Under the pieces are notes generated by a model. It was not told the DNA's origin, did no database searches, and was given only the letters and a program-made list of their open reading frames with translations. Made by a program: the position numbers and the translations under genes. DNA of 64,000 bases from Leptidea sinapis (Eukaryota > Arthropoda > Insecta > Lepidoptera > Pieridae): NCBI RefSeq assembly GCF_905404315.1, contig NC_066282.1:5108501-5172500 (forward strand), in the 5' to 3' direction. Positions 12,559 to 24,360 of the stretch are shown here, piece after piece; within the stretch, counting starts at the first letter, position 1; every line of letters starts with the position of its first letter.

Positions 12559-12616
12559 ACCGATATAGGAGCCGTCGTGGTTTCCATAATCTAGCCGGCA
12601 TCCTGTGCAAAGAAGC
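12559..12616 (-). mobile_element. family A fragment
   Basis: The end CATAATCTAGCCGGCATCCT with GTGCAAAGAAGC survives and directly abuts a family J copy. Confidence 0.6.
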
Positions 12617-12945
12617 AAGTTTGTGTGCTTTTAACCTGATTCCTGCCGCCGAATTCCACCTTCGCACGACACGCCACAAGTTAGGATTGTGGCAGTCCTC
12701 CACAGTGCGGTTTTCAAGGAGCTTTCTTCCACGTACTACAAAGCTGTGGAATGAGCTTCCTTGTGCGGTGTTTCCGGGACGATACGACATGGGTACCTTC
12801 AAAAAAAGCGCGTACACCTTCCTTAAAGGCCGTCAACGCTCCTGTGATTCCTCTGGTGTTGCAAAAGATTGTGGGCCGCGGTGATCACTTAACAACAGCT
12901 GACCCGTACGCTCGTTTGTCCTCCTATTCCATAAAAAAAAGCCTC
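12617..12945 (+). mobile_element. family J jockey/CR1-type LINE, C-terminal coding remnant and tail
   Basis: Plus-strand frames read IPAAEFHLRTTRHK, then FLPRTTKLWNELPCAVFPGR and YDMGTFKK-AYTFLKGRQRS. This is the conserved C-terminal tail of a non-LTR reverse transcriptase common in moths and butterflies. The tail ends with CTCGTTTGTCCTCC and a short A-run. It is 5'-truncated and was dead on arrival. Confidence 0.8.
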
Positions 12946-13491
12946 ACACTGGTATATACATATTGTAATTTTTTTAATTCTCTTCGAATATAAGAACTTT
13001 ACTGTTGAAACTTGTTAAGAAATGTAAAAGACTTGTTAAATGTCGCATTAAGATTTTCACACAAAAATAGAAAAAAAACCAATAAATTTTGGGGATTCCC
13101 CATACTTAGAACTCAGACCCTAAAATTTTTTTCATCATACCCATATTTACACGATAGGTCTTCAAAAATTATATTGAGGTTTCTAAAATCATTTTTTTCC
13201 AAATTGAATAGTTTGCTCGAGCGACACTTCCAAAGTGGTATAATGTGACCCCCCCCCCCCCCCTGTCTTGGACAATTAGCCAAGTCGTTAAATGTGTTTA
13301 ACTAGTTTTTTAGCTTCCTTACAATAATTATGGAAATGGAATTCACAAAACGTAGATGGCTAATGCAAAACTCTTGATTTAAAAAAGTGTGATTTTTTTT
13401 ATTAATGAGAGATAATACACCGCCCCTTTACTCTCACGAACCTAAAGTTATTTCAAAATAGTATTTCCTTTGATTAACGCGAGTGTTACAC
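12946..13491. other. intronic DNA with a C-run
   Basis: An uninterrupted run of about 15 C lies at 13249-13263. No gene was seen. Confidence 0.5.
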
Positions 13492-13961
13492 ATTTAAATA
13501 AAACACTTTTAATGGATTACAACGCGTGTAATTGTAACGGTTTTACATTAGATGTTTGCGTAAAAGTTACATTTTTATTTTAGCTAACCCGACGTTTAAA
13601 AAAACACCCAAATTTCAATAGAGAAGATGGTCTAAAATTATCTAACACCTGGGATCCAATAATCTCTAAATTAAAACCCATAACTACACATACCAAAAAA
13701 GAAGAGGACACTGTCAGTAAATTTTGCCACAAAAACCATCTGTGTACAGCAAATACTACCACAATAAAAGGCGCTAAACTTTATAATGACAACTATGACA
13801 AATACTATCTTTGACTCACTTCATCTGCAGTCCCCCTGAAAACGAGATCTGGAAAGGTCGGGTTAACTAAAATAAAAATATAACTTTTACGCAAACATTT
13901 AATGTAAAACCGTTACAATCATACGCGTTTTAATCATTTGAAAGTGTTTTATTTAAATATT
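13492..13961. mobile_element. foldback element with arms of about 100 bp
   Basis: Bases 13492-13592 and 13857-13961 are inverted copies of each other with roughly ten differences (shared cores AACGGTTTTACATTA and GTTTGCGTAAAAGTTA). The loop of about 265 bp holds a plus-strand open frame (13584-13814, 76 codons, TGA stop). It has no ATG at its start, is preceded by an acceptor-like TTTTATTTTAG, and contains TWDPIISKLKPITTHTKKEE. I do not recognise this peptide. Confidence 0.7.
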
Positions 13962-14639
13962 ACAAAATTATAAAAAAATAATTTGTGTTATAGTTCAATT
14001 GAAGAAAGTATCTAACATCAATAAATCTTTAGTAAATCAATAGCTATCATCCTTTTTATAATCTATTTAATTAATATTTAATTATCATAAATATAATTAT
14101 TATAAAGGAAACCATTTGATAAAATTTACGACATCCTTAAAATTGAAACCATATGTCGGAAACATTTTTTGCTAACCATAATAATTATGTCGGGTCGTAA
14201 TAATGACCTGGCCATTGCGTTTTACGACAAAGCGTTATTTTTCAGACCTATTTGGATTTATTCGGATTAATTTAATAAAATTATTTTAACGACAGACCCG
14301 TTAAATACGGTTGTGGTACAATTTTAAGCCATTTCTGCTGTCTAAGTAGATGGTTGTGCCAAGGGGTTTTAAGTGGACTGTATTGAATAAAGGGGTTACT
14401 CAGGTGAATATAAAAAGAATGGAAAGGAAAAGCCGAATATCAGCTCTTCTGCAAGATCCTGGGTTTTATCTTAATTCGTCAACGATTAACAATGAAGTCA
14501 CTACGATCTCACTGTGCTAAATCAAAACAAATCAAAATATTTTAATGCAAGACATATTTTTACAATAGGGTGGTACATTAGATATGTAGACAATATGTGA
14601 AGCCCTTGGCACAGCAATGTTTTATATAAAAAAAAGTTA

Positions 14640-15000
14640 AACAAAAAACAACCAACTTCAAAAACACTATTCCAAAACAATGGATATAAATATACTAAAA
14701 AGTATAAAAATATAGGCGTATTTTTATACAATCGAATTAATTAATCTAATTCGAGTTACGATTATTGTTATCTTTGGAATCGAAATTTAAGACTTTTATG
14801 GTTTTCTCATACATGCCATTGTTAGATCTGGACCAAATTATGACCTGATGATTATGACCTGACCACACGGGAAGCACCAGATTTCAAATAAAAAAAGAAT
14901 GATCAAAATCGGTTCGCGCAGTCGAAAGTTTTGAGGAAACAAAGATAAAAAAAATACCGACGAATTGAGAACCTCCTCCTTTTTTCAAGTCGGTTAATAA
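14640..15000. mobile_element. interspersed repeat with AACCGACTTCAAAAA-type ends
   Basis: Phrases such as GTCGAAAGTTTTGAGG and GAATTGAGAACCTCCTCC recur at 26215-26345 and 53285-53345. This is a widespread non-coding repeat of uncertain class. Confidence 0.5.
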
Positions 15001-15669
15001 ATAGGTTTTATACATAAGAAAACAGATATTAAAATACAGATAATAAAAATATTATTGTAACTACTTGTCACACTTAGTGTAATTAAAAAATTCGGGTAAA
15101 TCGTAGAAGCATTTTAAAACTAAAACATTTTAAGATCTCTTTTAAATTCAGAAGGCTTCTCTTAATTTTTGATTTCGTTAGGGATGCGATTATAAATTTT
15201 TATTGCCATGAGCTCGATGATACAACATGCTTGTGTGTTTTTTTTTTAATTTGTTTCAATTTTTATTATTTCGCTTGCTATTTAGTAGTGTTGAGTATAA
15301 GTCATTCAACAGGAATACGAGGATTTCCTGAATTTTTGCGATAAGATGCGTTACTCAACCTTCGTGCGGTTACTTGACAGAGTGCTTAGTTACGCCATGC
15401 GACCATAGATGTCGCGGTTTGCGGTTTTGTCTAGCATAGTTCAACTAGCGTTAACAGTAGGAATAAAATGTATTTATTTTGTTGCTGTATATTTTTATAA
15501 AATTTGAATGTGAGTGATCATTGTATTACCTGTTTGGGCACTCGCACACGAACAGACTGACGGACTAACACACTTCACAAACAAATACAAACACATACAT
15601 ACATATACATAGACACTTACTTATATAGATACAACCTTTTATACATTATACTTTACATACATACATACT
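15001..15669. other. intronic DNA with ATAC-rich microsatellite
   Basis: The stretch 15590-15670 is rich in ACATACAT steps. No gene was seen. Confidence 0.5.
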
Positions 15670-15870
15670 TTTATACATTACACTAGAATATAATAATAAT
15701 AATAATATTGACACACTTTTACACAAATTATCTTGCCCCAAATTAAGCATATAGCCTGTGTTATGGGTTGCAAGACAACGATATATTTAATACAATATAC
15801 TTACTTAAACAAGCATAAATACATATAAACATCCATGACTCAGAAACAAACATTAATATTCATTATATAC
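15670..15870 (-). mobile_element. tRNA-derived SINE-like repeat (family S)
   Basis: It shares TTGCCCCAAATTAAGCATAT and GCCTGTGTTATGGGTTGCAA with copies at 42605 and 31990. The copy at 42605 keeps a tRNA-like B box. Confidence 0.6.
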
Positions 15871-16694
15871 ATATATCACCACACTCGCCGCCGACAGTAA
15901 CTCTCTTATCAAAAGTCCATCGGACTATCAGATCATATTAGATCGTAAGCGATCTTCTCTCCTTACACAAGCACACAGCTGGTCTCAGGTTCGAGTCACG
16001 CCCCGTGACTGTTGTTCCGCAGTATTTGCGGCCTCCACTATTGGCCTATGTTGCTGTTAAAGCCTTTAGTGCTGACAGCATACAGAATGTTTTTGTTTGG
16101 TAGGTAAAAAAAGTTATACGAATTCTGTGATTACTAACCTTAATTGACCGAGTTTACTTCTGTGTATTTTGTTTTTTATGTTGTAACAAAGTTTTATTAA
16201 AAAATGAACCGTTGAACTTATCATGAGGAGTAAGTTACTATTACAAACAAAATCAATATTAAATACAGAAATTATTCAAGCAATAAAATTTATGTTAAAT
16301 ATATAAAAGCCGTGTTGATAACTCATTTAAATGAAATAGTTATTAATATGTAATTATAAAAAATATTAATCAAATACAAAGTACTTTAGTGTTGCCATTA
16401 ATATATTGACGTTATTTAAATTTTAACGTTGCATTGTAAAATAGCTTTTTTATCCTATCAATGATTAATTAAATAATTTGAAACTACATGCACGTCCTTG
16501 GATTATTAAATAATCGAAAGTATTATATTATTTTTAATTAACGTTATTTTAAATGCTATTTCCAAAATGTTTTGGTTGACATAAACTCGAACTGATTTAT
16601 ATTTACAGAGTTACTATATGGTCGTACGTTCGAAGTACATACTTCAGGGGTTGTCAACAGTATCAACCGAATTATTTAATTGTAAGTATTTAAA
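15871..16694. other. intronic DNA, possible tRNA-like scar
   Basis: A short B-box-like GGTTCGAGTCA lies near 15985. The rest is AT-rich and unrecognised. Confidence 0.35.
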
Positions 16695-16982
16695 ATCACT
16701 GACATAGCCCAAATGATTGCAAAACTAAAGTGGTAGTGGGCAGGAAGCAAAGTTCAACGGACAGATGGCAGGTGGGGCAGAAAAGTCCTCGAATGGCGAC
16801 TATGTAACGGAAGACCCAGTGTTGGTAGGCCCCCATAAGATGGACTGACGATCTGGTCAAGATCACCGGAATACGTTGGATGAGGGCAGCGCAGGACCGG
16901 TCGTCGTGGAGATCTTTAGGGGAGGCCTTTGTCCAGCAATGGACATCTTCTGCCTGATAATGATGATGAGAAAGTATTTAAT
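16695..16982 (+). mobile_element. RTE-type LINE 3' end
   Basis: One plus frame reads GRPPIRWTDDLVKITGIRWM and then AAQDRSSWRSLGEAFVQQW. This is the conserved C-terminus of RTE-clade reverse transcriptases. It is followed by the typical GATGATGATGAG tail. Confidence 0.75.
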
Positions 16983-18195
16983 ATTACAGCATTAAACAAT
17001 TTTCACCACCCATACAACCCAGTGCTGAGTAACCATGCCTACTGAGCGAGAGGTATAATTTGTCTAAAAATATGTCAATATAGATTTAGTATCTATTTAA
17101 TTTACATTAAATGTCAAATGTTTTATATTTAAAATAAATAATAGTTAAAAAAAAAACTAAAAAACACGCTTTATATAAAATTCAACTAAAAAATAGAAAA
17201 TAAATTTAAATTGAAAATTAACTAATTAATAAAATTAATTTTTATTCTAAAAAAAGCGTGGGGTGCTTTTTAAGATATTATTAAAATAATAATTCTTCTA
17301 CACTACATTAGTTTTATTTAACTATTATTTATTTTTCATTTTTTAGTTAAATTTTCTATAAAATCGTATTTTTAAAACTATTAAGTACTTTAACATCAAT
17401 TCCTGCCTTATCGACTAAATATGAAAATTATATAAATTAACAAAAATCATATTTTGCAAATTGAATAATTTTATCAAATTAGTGTAATGTCATCGGTCCT
17501 CGATAAATCTACAAAGTTTGAACGAAATCTAGCCGTTTAAAGTGGGTCAAAATCGCGCCCAAAGAAGTCGGTTACAAACATACAAACATACAGGTGAAGC
17601 TAATATAAAGCATATAAAAATATTCATGCGCTTTGATTTAATACTCTATGTTTCCTATAGATAAGTATCTAGTTATGTATTTATATTTAAATAAGCATAA
17701 TTCTAAGTAAAGGCAAGCAACAATTATGTTAATATTACCTCCCAGTGCTCTAGAAAATAATTATGAGCGCCATTATAATTTTCAATTGTTGTACTTAAGC
17801 ACACGTTGTTGAAGCAATTTACTTAATTGTTTTATATTACCTTTATAAAGAACCTGCAAGGTATGTAGTGAGTTTTAGGTTTAAAATATATCTATTATAT
17901 TTATATGGAAGCCTTGTTTGCATGAGATATGAGTTATGTTATTATTTAAATTAGTTATATCATTCGTTAAATTAATTTTTATATTAATAAGCTTATGATT
18001 TAAATTGTAAGCCAAATATTTTTGGAACTGTTAAAAAATTATTAACATTAACGAGTGTGGCTTTCTGGTACAGATATTCCTCACTTAATAGTAGGTAACA
18101 TCCACTGCTATGCTCTAATTTAATTTACTAACCTTAACTTAATGTTAGTTATCAAATCATAATCTTTAAACGAGAAATTCTTTATATATATATAT
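16983..18195. other. intronic AT-rich DNA, nothing recognised
   Basis: No coding region or shared repeat was identified. Confidence 0.4.
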
Positions 18196-18515
18196 ACTAG
18201 CTGACCCAGCAAACGTTGTATTGCCAATATTAAAATCGTGATACAAAAGTAACTGTTGATCGTAGATGGGTGAAAATTTGAAGTTGTATGTATTTTTTAA
18301 TACTGACTCATAATCAAACAAATTTAAAATAAAATATCAAAAAAATAAAAAAAATAATTTTTGTGTGGACCACCCTTAACATTTAGGGGGATAGATGTTG
18401 TCCGATTCTCAGACCTACCCAATATGCACTCAAAATTTGGAGAGAATCGGTTAAGCCGTTTCGGAGGAGTTCAATGTTTAACACCATGACACGAGAATTT
18501 TATATATTAGATATA
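18196..18515 (+). mobile_element. interspersed repeat starting CTAGCTGACCC
   Basis: It begins CTAGCTGACCCAGCAAACGT and ends near GAGAATTTTATATATTAGAT, with AGAATCGGTTAAGCCGTTTC inside. It matches the repeat at 902. Confidence 0.55.
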
Positions 18516-18974
18516 TAAAATAAATATATATATATATCGTCGCAGGGATATGATAAAAACAGTGATTTGGTAAAATTTAGGAAGATGTTAAAATAACAAC
18601 ACGGTTTTATCATTTCTCGAAACAAATCACTAGAATTTGACCAAATGCCAGAGTTAATTCCGTGAAATGACAATAAGTATTTTCTTTGGTATTAATAAGG
18701 TTTATTTGGTAAGATTTAGACATAATTTGGTAAGAATTTAGTATCGTGGCGCAGGTGGAGGGGGGTGAGATGGGTAGGGGGAGGGAGGGATATATCCTCT
18801 GTCCCTCGCTCACTCCCCCACTCCCATGAAAAGGTAACGCACCAGTCTCTTGAAAATCAAATAAATGTAACCTAACCTCAAATCAGATAAAAGTTTATCT
18901 AAAGGCCAAGTAGAATCCCCGCTTCGCAGGGCCTATGTTATTAGAGAAAAAACCACGAATTTATTTTCATTTAT

Positions 18975-19095
18975 TTATTTCATTCGTGGTTCCCGGATCG
19001 AATCCAGATGTCCTATTAGTTTTTTTTATGTTCAAGTTTTGTACATTCTTAAAAATCCGAGTAAGGCTCGGTATATTTATAGCTCATCTGCGCAA
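18975..19095 (+). mobile_element. tRNA-derived SINE-like fragment (family T)
   Basis: A B-box-like GGATCGAATCCAGATGTCCT with the following AAAAATCCGAGTAAGG matches the fuller copy at 25695. Confidence 0.5.
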
Positions 19096-19418
19096 AATTA
19101 TAGCAAGCTAAGTTCATTAAATCTGGAACGGTTCTTCTAATCGAAATACATTGATTACTGAATAGAATTGGAATGGTCCTCCGGTAATAGTCCGTGGGCT
19201 GTTCCCTCTGTTAATGAGCCACGTATCCTCCCCATCTCCCTTCGAAGGGAGAACCATTAATTCCTCCCGGGCAAACTTTACTTTTGTTTCCAATACGTTG
19301 TGGTCGATCTGTCAGACATTTACCTAACGTTTAACAATATTTGTCGATTAATAGCAATTATGTTGTAATAGCAATTCTGTTTTTAAAAAAAACCGAATTA
19401 TATAAATATGCTTTTAAT

Positions 19419-19788
19419 CACGGACGAGTAAAAAAATAAGGACTCCGTATCACCTTACATACCAGTGAGGCACCAACAAAAGCCGGTAAACGTGTAACAC
19501 AGCCCCACGCATGCACTTACACTAATACAAGCCAATCGGCCGCTTTTATGAGATTCGCCATCGTTTGTGACAAATCAGTTTGCGTCGCAATAAAATATTT
19601 TAAAAATGCCGTCATGCGTTGTGAAAAAGTGTAAAAACAATACTATAAAAGTATTTGTGGATATATGATTATTTAAGGGAGAAGAAATTGTTTAAATGAT
19701 ATACCCCGTAACCGCACACACACTAGCATAAAGGTGCTTCACCTTCTAATATCACGGCGCGGAGTCCTTAATTTTTTACTAGTCCGTG
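19419..19788 (+). mobile_element. P-superfamily-like MITE with THAP remnant (copy 1)
   Basis: This 370-bp unit has terminal inverted repeats CACGGACGAGTAAAAAAATA and its complement at the right end. It is flanked by a perfect 8-bp target duplication CTTTTAAT (19411-19418 and 19789-19796). At 19606 a short frame begins MPSCVVKKCKNNTIK and stops at 19668. The Cys spacing fits the start of a THAP zinc finger. P-type transposases carry a THAP domain and make 8-bp duplications, so this looks like an internally deleted derivative of such a transposon. Copies are at 30147 and 37227. Confidence 0.85.
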
Positions 19789-19914
19789 CTTTTAATACAT
19801 TATTTTGTTACCTAATTAATTGCTTCATAGTAATTAGTAAAAGTTTTAACGAAAGATGTTATGTGAAAATAATACTTGTTAATAGAATAATAATAATATG
19901 TGCTGTGGTTTTGA

Positions 19915-20395
19915 GACGAACGGGTACCTTCAAAAAAAGCGCGTACACCTTTCTTAAAGGCATGCAACGCTTCAGCAGTGGGAGGCGCCTTTGCACAGAA
20001 TGCCGGCTAGATTATGGGTACCACAACGGCGCCTATTTCTGCCGTGAAGCAGTAATGTATAAGCATTACTGTGTTCGGTCTGAAGGGCGCTGTAGTTAGT
20101 GAAATTACTGGGCAAATGAGACTTACTTACTTAACATCTTATGTGTCAATGTGACGAGCACAGTTGTAGTGCCGCTCAGAATTTTTAGCGTTTTTCAAGA
20201 ATCCTGAGCGGCACTACATTGTAATGGGCAGGGCGTATCAATTACCATCAGCTGAACGTCCTGCTCGTTTCGCCCCTTATTTTCATTAAAAAAAACGCTC
20301 CTATGATTTCTCTGGTGTCGCAAGAGAATGTGGGCGGCGGTGATCACTTAACACCAAGTACGCTCGTTTATCCTCCTTTTCAATAAAAAAAAAAT
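19915..20395 (+). mobile_element. family J LINE fragment split by a family A insertion
   Basis: Bases 19915-19971 (reading FKKSAYTFLKG) and 20293-20395 (tail) are the two sides of one LINE fragment. AACGCT is repeated on both sides of the inserted repeat. Confidence 0.75.
19972..20292 (+). mobile_element. family A SINE-like repeat, near complete
   Basis: This is one of the best copies, from CAGTGGGAGGCGCCTTTGCA to CGTTTCGCCCCTTATT and an A-run. The internal hairpin arms at 20166-20183 and 20200-20217 are 18 bp with one mismatch. It is inserted in a LINE fragment. Confidence 0.85.
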
Positions 20396-20629
20396 ACGAA
20401 AGTGCATGATTTGTTTTTCTAAAATACCATTTTATTAGTTTTTGTTCATTTGCTCTTTTTATGAAATATTTTTTTAATACTTTTTTTGTAAAAATCTTAA
20501 TTTGTTGCCTTTGTAGGAATTAGAACTAATAAATTAGTTTGTCACAGGTTGTGAACCTGCATCTATGCAATTATTGTAATAAGTAAGGCGCCTGAGTGTA
20601 ACATAATAAGTAAATACATTAATCTTAAT

Positions 20630-20998
20630 ATATATAAATTACGTGACACGTTGTTTGTCCGCGATGGACTCCTAAACTAATGAACGGATTTTAATGGGGA
20701 TTACTTCATGGAGTGCAGTTTGGTCCAACTTGAGAGATAGGATAGTTTTTATTTCGAATTGGGACCCATAATTATTTTAATTTTCAATATTTGTTTTGTA
20801 TGGACATATTTTCTATGAGAGAATTTAGTGACGCACGGTTTGACAGTTCCGCTGTGAAACAATTACATTATAACAACAGGGAGCATTTTTATGAAATAAT
20901 TCTCGATGTTATGAAATATTATTGGCAAATTCCTATAAAACAGTATTTTTTTATTATCTATAGAACAACGTCTGTCGGGGCTGCTAGTTTACTATAAT
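20630..20998 (+). mobile_element. Helitron-like non-autonomous repeat
   Basis: It runs from CACGTTGTTTGTCC and GATGGACTCCTAAACTAATG to GTCGGGGCTGCTAGT. Ending in CTAG before T fits Helitron termini, but I cannot verify the family. Confidence 0.4.
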
Positions 20999-20999
20999 T

Positions 21000-21833
21000 C
21001 TTGAATTCGGTTTACTTTCGTATACGCAATAGATGCACGCAAACCTAAAATAATCAATAATTCAGACAGTTTTCTCGTCCGTTCGTTGGAAAAACTTTTC
21101 ACATGAAAATCTTTTTCCTTCCAGCAATCGCACCTGTTCATAGATCCGGTTTACTTATAGCTTTTATATGATGCTGAATTGGCACCTCCCCTCTGAGAGT
21201 AAATAAGAAAACCACACTTTATTTACAACTACCCTCCGATAGGGAGCGAACCTCACTCTTCGAAGGGATCGAGGTCTCTTTGCTGCGGTTTTTGTAATGT
21301 TATTGAGCGTAAGAAGTACTCAAGAACAAATCTAAATTCTTAACTATAATTATGTTTTATGTTTATAGTTAGTGTTATTACAATAATTACATAACATTAG
21401 AAATTATATTTTAATAGTGATTATTAAATTAAATGACTTATTAGTAAATATTATGTAAGTACACATTACCTACAATTGTTGAAGTAAACATGAGACACGT
21501 CTACAATTATATTATAAATACTATTATATATATGTATAGGTATTTCAAAGCAACATTAGAATTAATTTGAGAATCGAACTTATGACCCTTAAGCTAGCAA
21601 GACACTTTAGTACATGAATGAAAATTCAGTCTTAGTTAAAATACTGCCACTAATGTAATTTGCTATTTTAAAGTTAGAATAATAGGTGGTAAAAGTGCAT
21701 AAAATAAATCGAATGAAATAAAAAATAAGTTTATGATATGTTCGAAGTAAATCCATCGAACAGCATTATATTACAAATATTGCTTAGTAGATAATATTAA
21801 TTACTTATAACCATGTGTTGCTTTTGGTAAGGC
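21000..21833. other. intronic DNA, nothing recognised
   Basis: AT-rich, with no shared repeat or coding signal seen. Confidence 0.4.
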
Positions 21834-21938
21834 AGTACGCGGGTGACTATTGATCGGGCCGGTCCTAGTTACCATTAACCATTACAGGACTGGTCCGAGT
21901 ATCCATTTTAACCAATTAATAGTAGAGATCCGCGTACT
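21834..21938. mobile_element. 105-bp MITE with inverted ends
   Basis: The ends AGTACGCGG and CCGCGTACT are inverted. A second inner pair (GGCCGGTCCT against AGGACTGGTCC) makes most of the unit foldable. Confidence 0.55.
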
Positions 21939-22549
21939 CACAAATAGAACCATTAATTATAGTTATTTACCAAGTGTCATAGATTAATTTAGTATCTTAA
22001 GTGAATAAATACTTTTACCATAAAACCAATATATATATATATCTACCCCTAAGTGCACCCCTTTTCATAATATTATGAAATCTTTAACAGATGTTGTGTT
22101 AAAGGATCTCTGAAAAAACGTCACCCATTCCTTAACTACAGTTAACTTAATACTCGTAGTCACCTTAAATCAAATTAAGTTTCATGATTAAATAATAATT
22201 ATTCAATTAAAACAAGAATGTTAAAATAATTTGAATATGTTATTAAATTCTGTATTAAATGATTTTATTAATGATTTATCCGTAGGTACTGGAAAATCCT
22301 AAATTTCAATCATTATCTTGAATACGTAGTCATTTAAATTCTAATTGAGAATTAATCAAAAATTAAAGCTCGTCATTTTAATTAAATGAGACTTCTACTG
22401 TGATGATCTACTGATGAAATATGTAGTTTCTTTTTTCATATTTTATCATTTAAATTGAGTTGTTATTATCTTACATAGTCACCAATTATCAAATCACATA
22501 CCAAGCTCGAGAGTTACTGTTCTCATTCTTTTTAAACTTTTGCGTTTTT

Positions 22550-22608
22550 TCAAAAATCTTGAGCGGCACTGAATGTCCTGCTCGTATTGTCCTTTTTTCA
22601 TAAAAAAA
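22550..22608 (+). mobile_element. family A fragment
   Basis: It keeps TCTTGAGCGGCACTGAATG and GTCCTGCTCGT only. The middle has been deleted. Confidence 0.5.
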
Positions 22609-23804
22609 TAAATAAACCTGAATAACGACTTTCTAATTCTGACCCTGATCTTATTATACGAGGTCGCTTTTAAGTATTAAAATAATAGGGTTAACTCTTG
22701 TTTGGTTTGATTAGGTTGACTCAGGATTTTTTAACCGCATGGACAAGGATGATGCCACTAAGCTTACTTTTTCTTTTAAAGGTAGAAAATCATAAAAAAT
22801 ATGTGGCAGCCCTGCGAACCCGGCTGTCTATCTTTTACCGCTAAGCCTAGGGCGGTAAAATCTTGTCTCGTACTTGATATCGAAGCTCAGAGCAAGATAG
22901 CACTATATAGCGGCGTACAGGAGTGACAAGAACGCCGATGTTCCCCTTAAATTTTATATTCTATCCGCATTTTGTCGCCTAAGCGTTCCATTTAGTGTTC
23001 CATATTTAAACCTCGCGCTTTTCTTTTTCTTTTCAGCCAAGCGTCAAATGTTATTTTTTTAAGTTTCAGGGGTGTAAGGCTCGGCGGATGTGAACGGAAT
23101 ACTGATGTGTGCGTGCGACCGCCGACGCTCTGTTAGGGAATGAAATTGGCATATAAATGTAAATTTTATGCTATGAATTTTAAAATGAAGTCGATATTTC
23201 CTCACTAATGCGGTAAAAGAACAGTTTTCGGAAGTTTTCGTCTGCGGTGCACGAAATTAGCTATGAATTGGAAATCAGTGAAACATTCCATAGTGAAATA
23301 TTTGAATGCCTTTGACTCTAATTCAATTTTATTAGCAATATTAACATTTACAATAAAAAAAAATAAACTGCCGAAAACTTTGTCGATCAGTTTATAAAAG
23401 CGAAAGAAAGCCGGAAAACCGCAACAAAGAAAATGAAGGAATCAAGTAGAGGAAAGAAATCCACTTTACAGACGCAAACAAGTCACTTTAACTTTATTGA
23501 GCCGTAATCGAATTGTGACGTCCCTACCAGCCGCCGTACGTTTCGGTACGAAGCTGCGAGATGTATAGCTATCTTCCTTCCTCGCCCATTTAATTCTATG
23601 CTATTCAATCGTTCCGTCTCGCTCGCGTCCCAGGGGTGCTGCCGAGATTGCAATCTTTTGATTTATACCAACTATTAGGAGCGGTGCGGGATATTCTTGA
23701 GATATACTCGATTACAGTTCAGTACAATCGATGTTTTCATATTACATCTTTTTATATCTAACAAGTAAGATTCAGTCGATAATCTAAATTCTAAAAAAAT
23801 TCAA
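22609..23804. other. intronic DNA with GC-richer, CpG-containing stretches
   Basis: The stretches about 22900-23130 and 23500-23660 contain many CpG steps (for example CGACCGCCGACGCTCTG and CCGTCTCGCTCGCGTCCC) and do not match any repeat in this window. They may be old exons, promoters or regulatory DNA; no open frame or splice pair supports an exon. Confidence 0.35.
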
Positions 23805-23990
23805 CTGCTTATGGAAGAGGCGGACAAACTGCTGGGAGAGTTTATTGCGCCGCTTCTTTTCTCTCGGAGCGCCACTTGTATCCGAATCAGTAGTAGTATC
23901 TAGTAGTTATTAGAAATGACATCAAAAGCATTCTAAAGGAATCAATTTTGAGAAAATTAATGCCTTTTATGCCTTTTATACCTTTAAACG
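23805..23990 (+). mobile_element. LINE family K 3' end
   Basis: It contains CTGGGAGAGTTTATTGCGCC, GAAATGACATCAAAA and the terminal ATGCCTTTT repeats shared with 43440, 52535 and 56190. Confidence 0.7.
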
Positions 23991-24360
23991 AGCGTACGGG
24001 TCACCTTATGTTAAGTTATTACCGCCGCCCTAAAATCACAGGAGCGTTGCCAGCCATTTAGAAAGTGGAACATGTTTTTTTTGGGTCCTGGCAACAGGGC
24101 ACAAGGAAGCTCATTCCACAGCTTGGTTAAACGTGGAAGAAAGTTCCTTAAAAACCGCACTGTGGATCAAAACCACAGCAAAACCACGCCAGATGGTGGG
24201 GATGATATCCTGATTTGTGGCGTGTCGTGCGAAAGCGGAATTCGGCGGCAGGAATCAGCAAAAAATGCACAACACTCTCCGTGTTAAATGTGTTTTACGC
24301 AACGCCAAGTGATCTAGGCGTTCAAAGAGCACTGGATCCCCGACAATTGCCATTGCCATA
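23991..24360 (-). mobile_element. family J LINE 3' end
   Basis: Reverse orientation, about 370 bp. It covers the tail and the last part of the coding region (AGCTCATTCCACAGC and CGCACTGTGGA), with many substitutions. Confidence 0.7.

Noticed and set aside
13249..13263. C-run as a regulatory G-quadruplex on the minus strand
   Set aside because: A single homopolymer is more simply replication slippage or a sequencing artefact; there are no neighbouring G-tracts.
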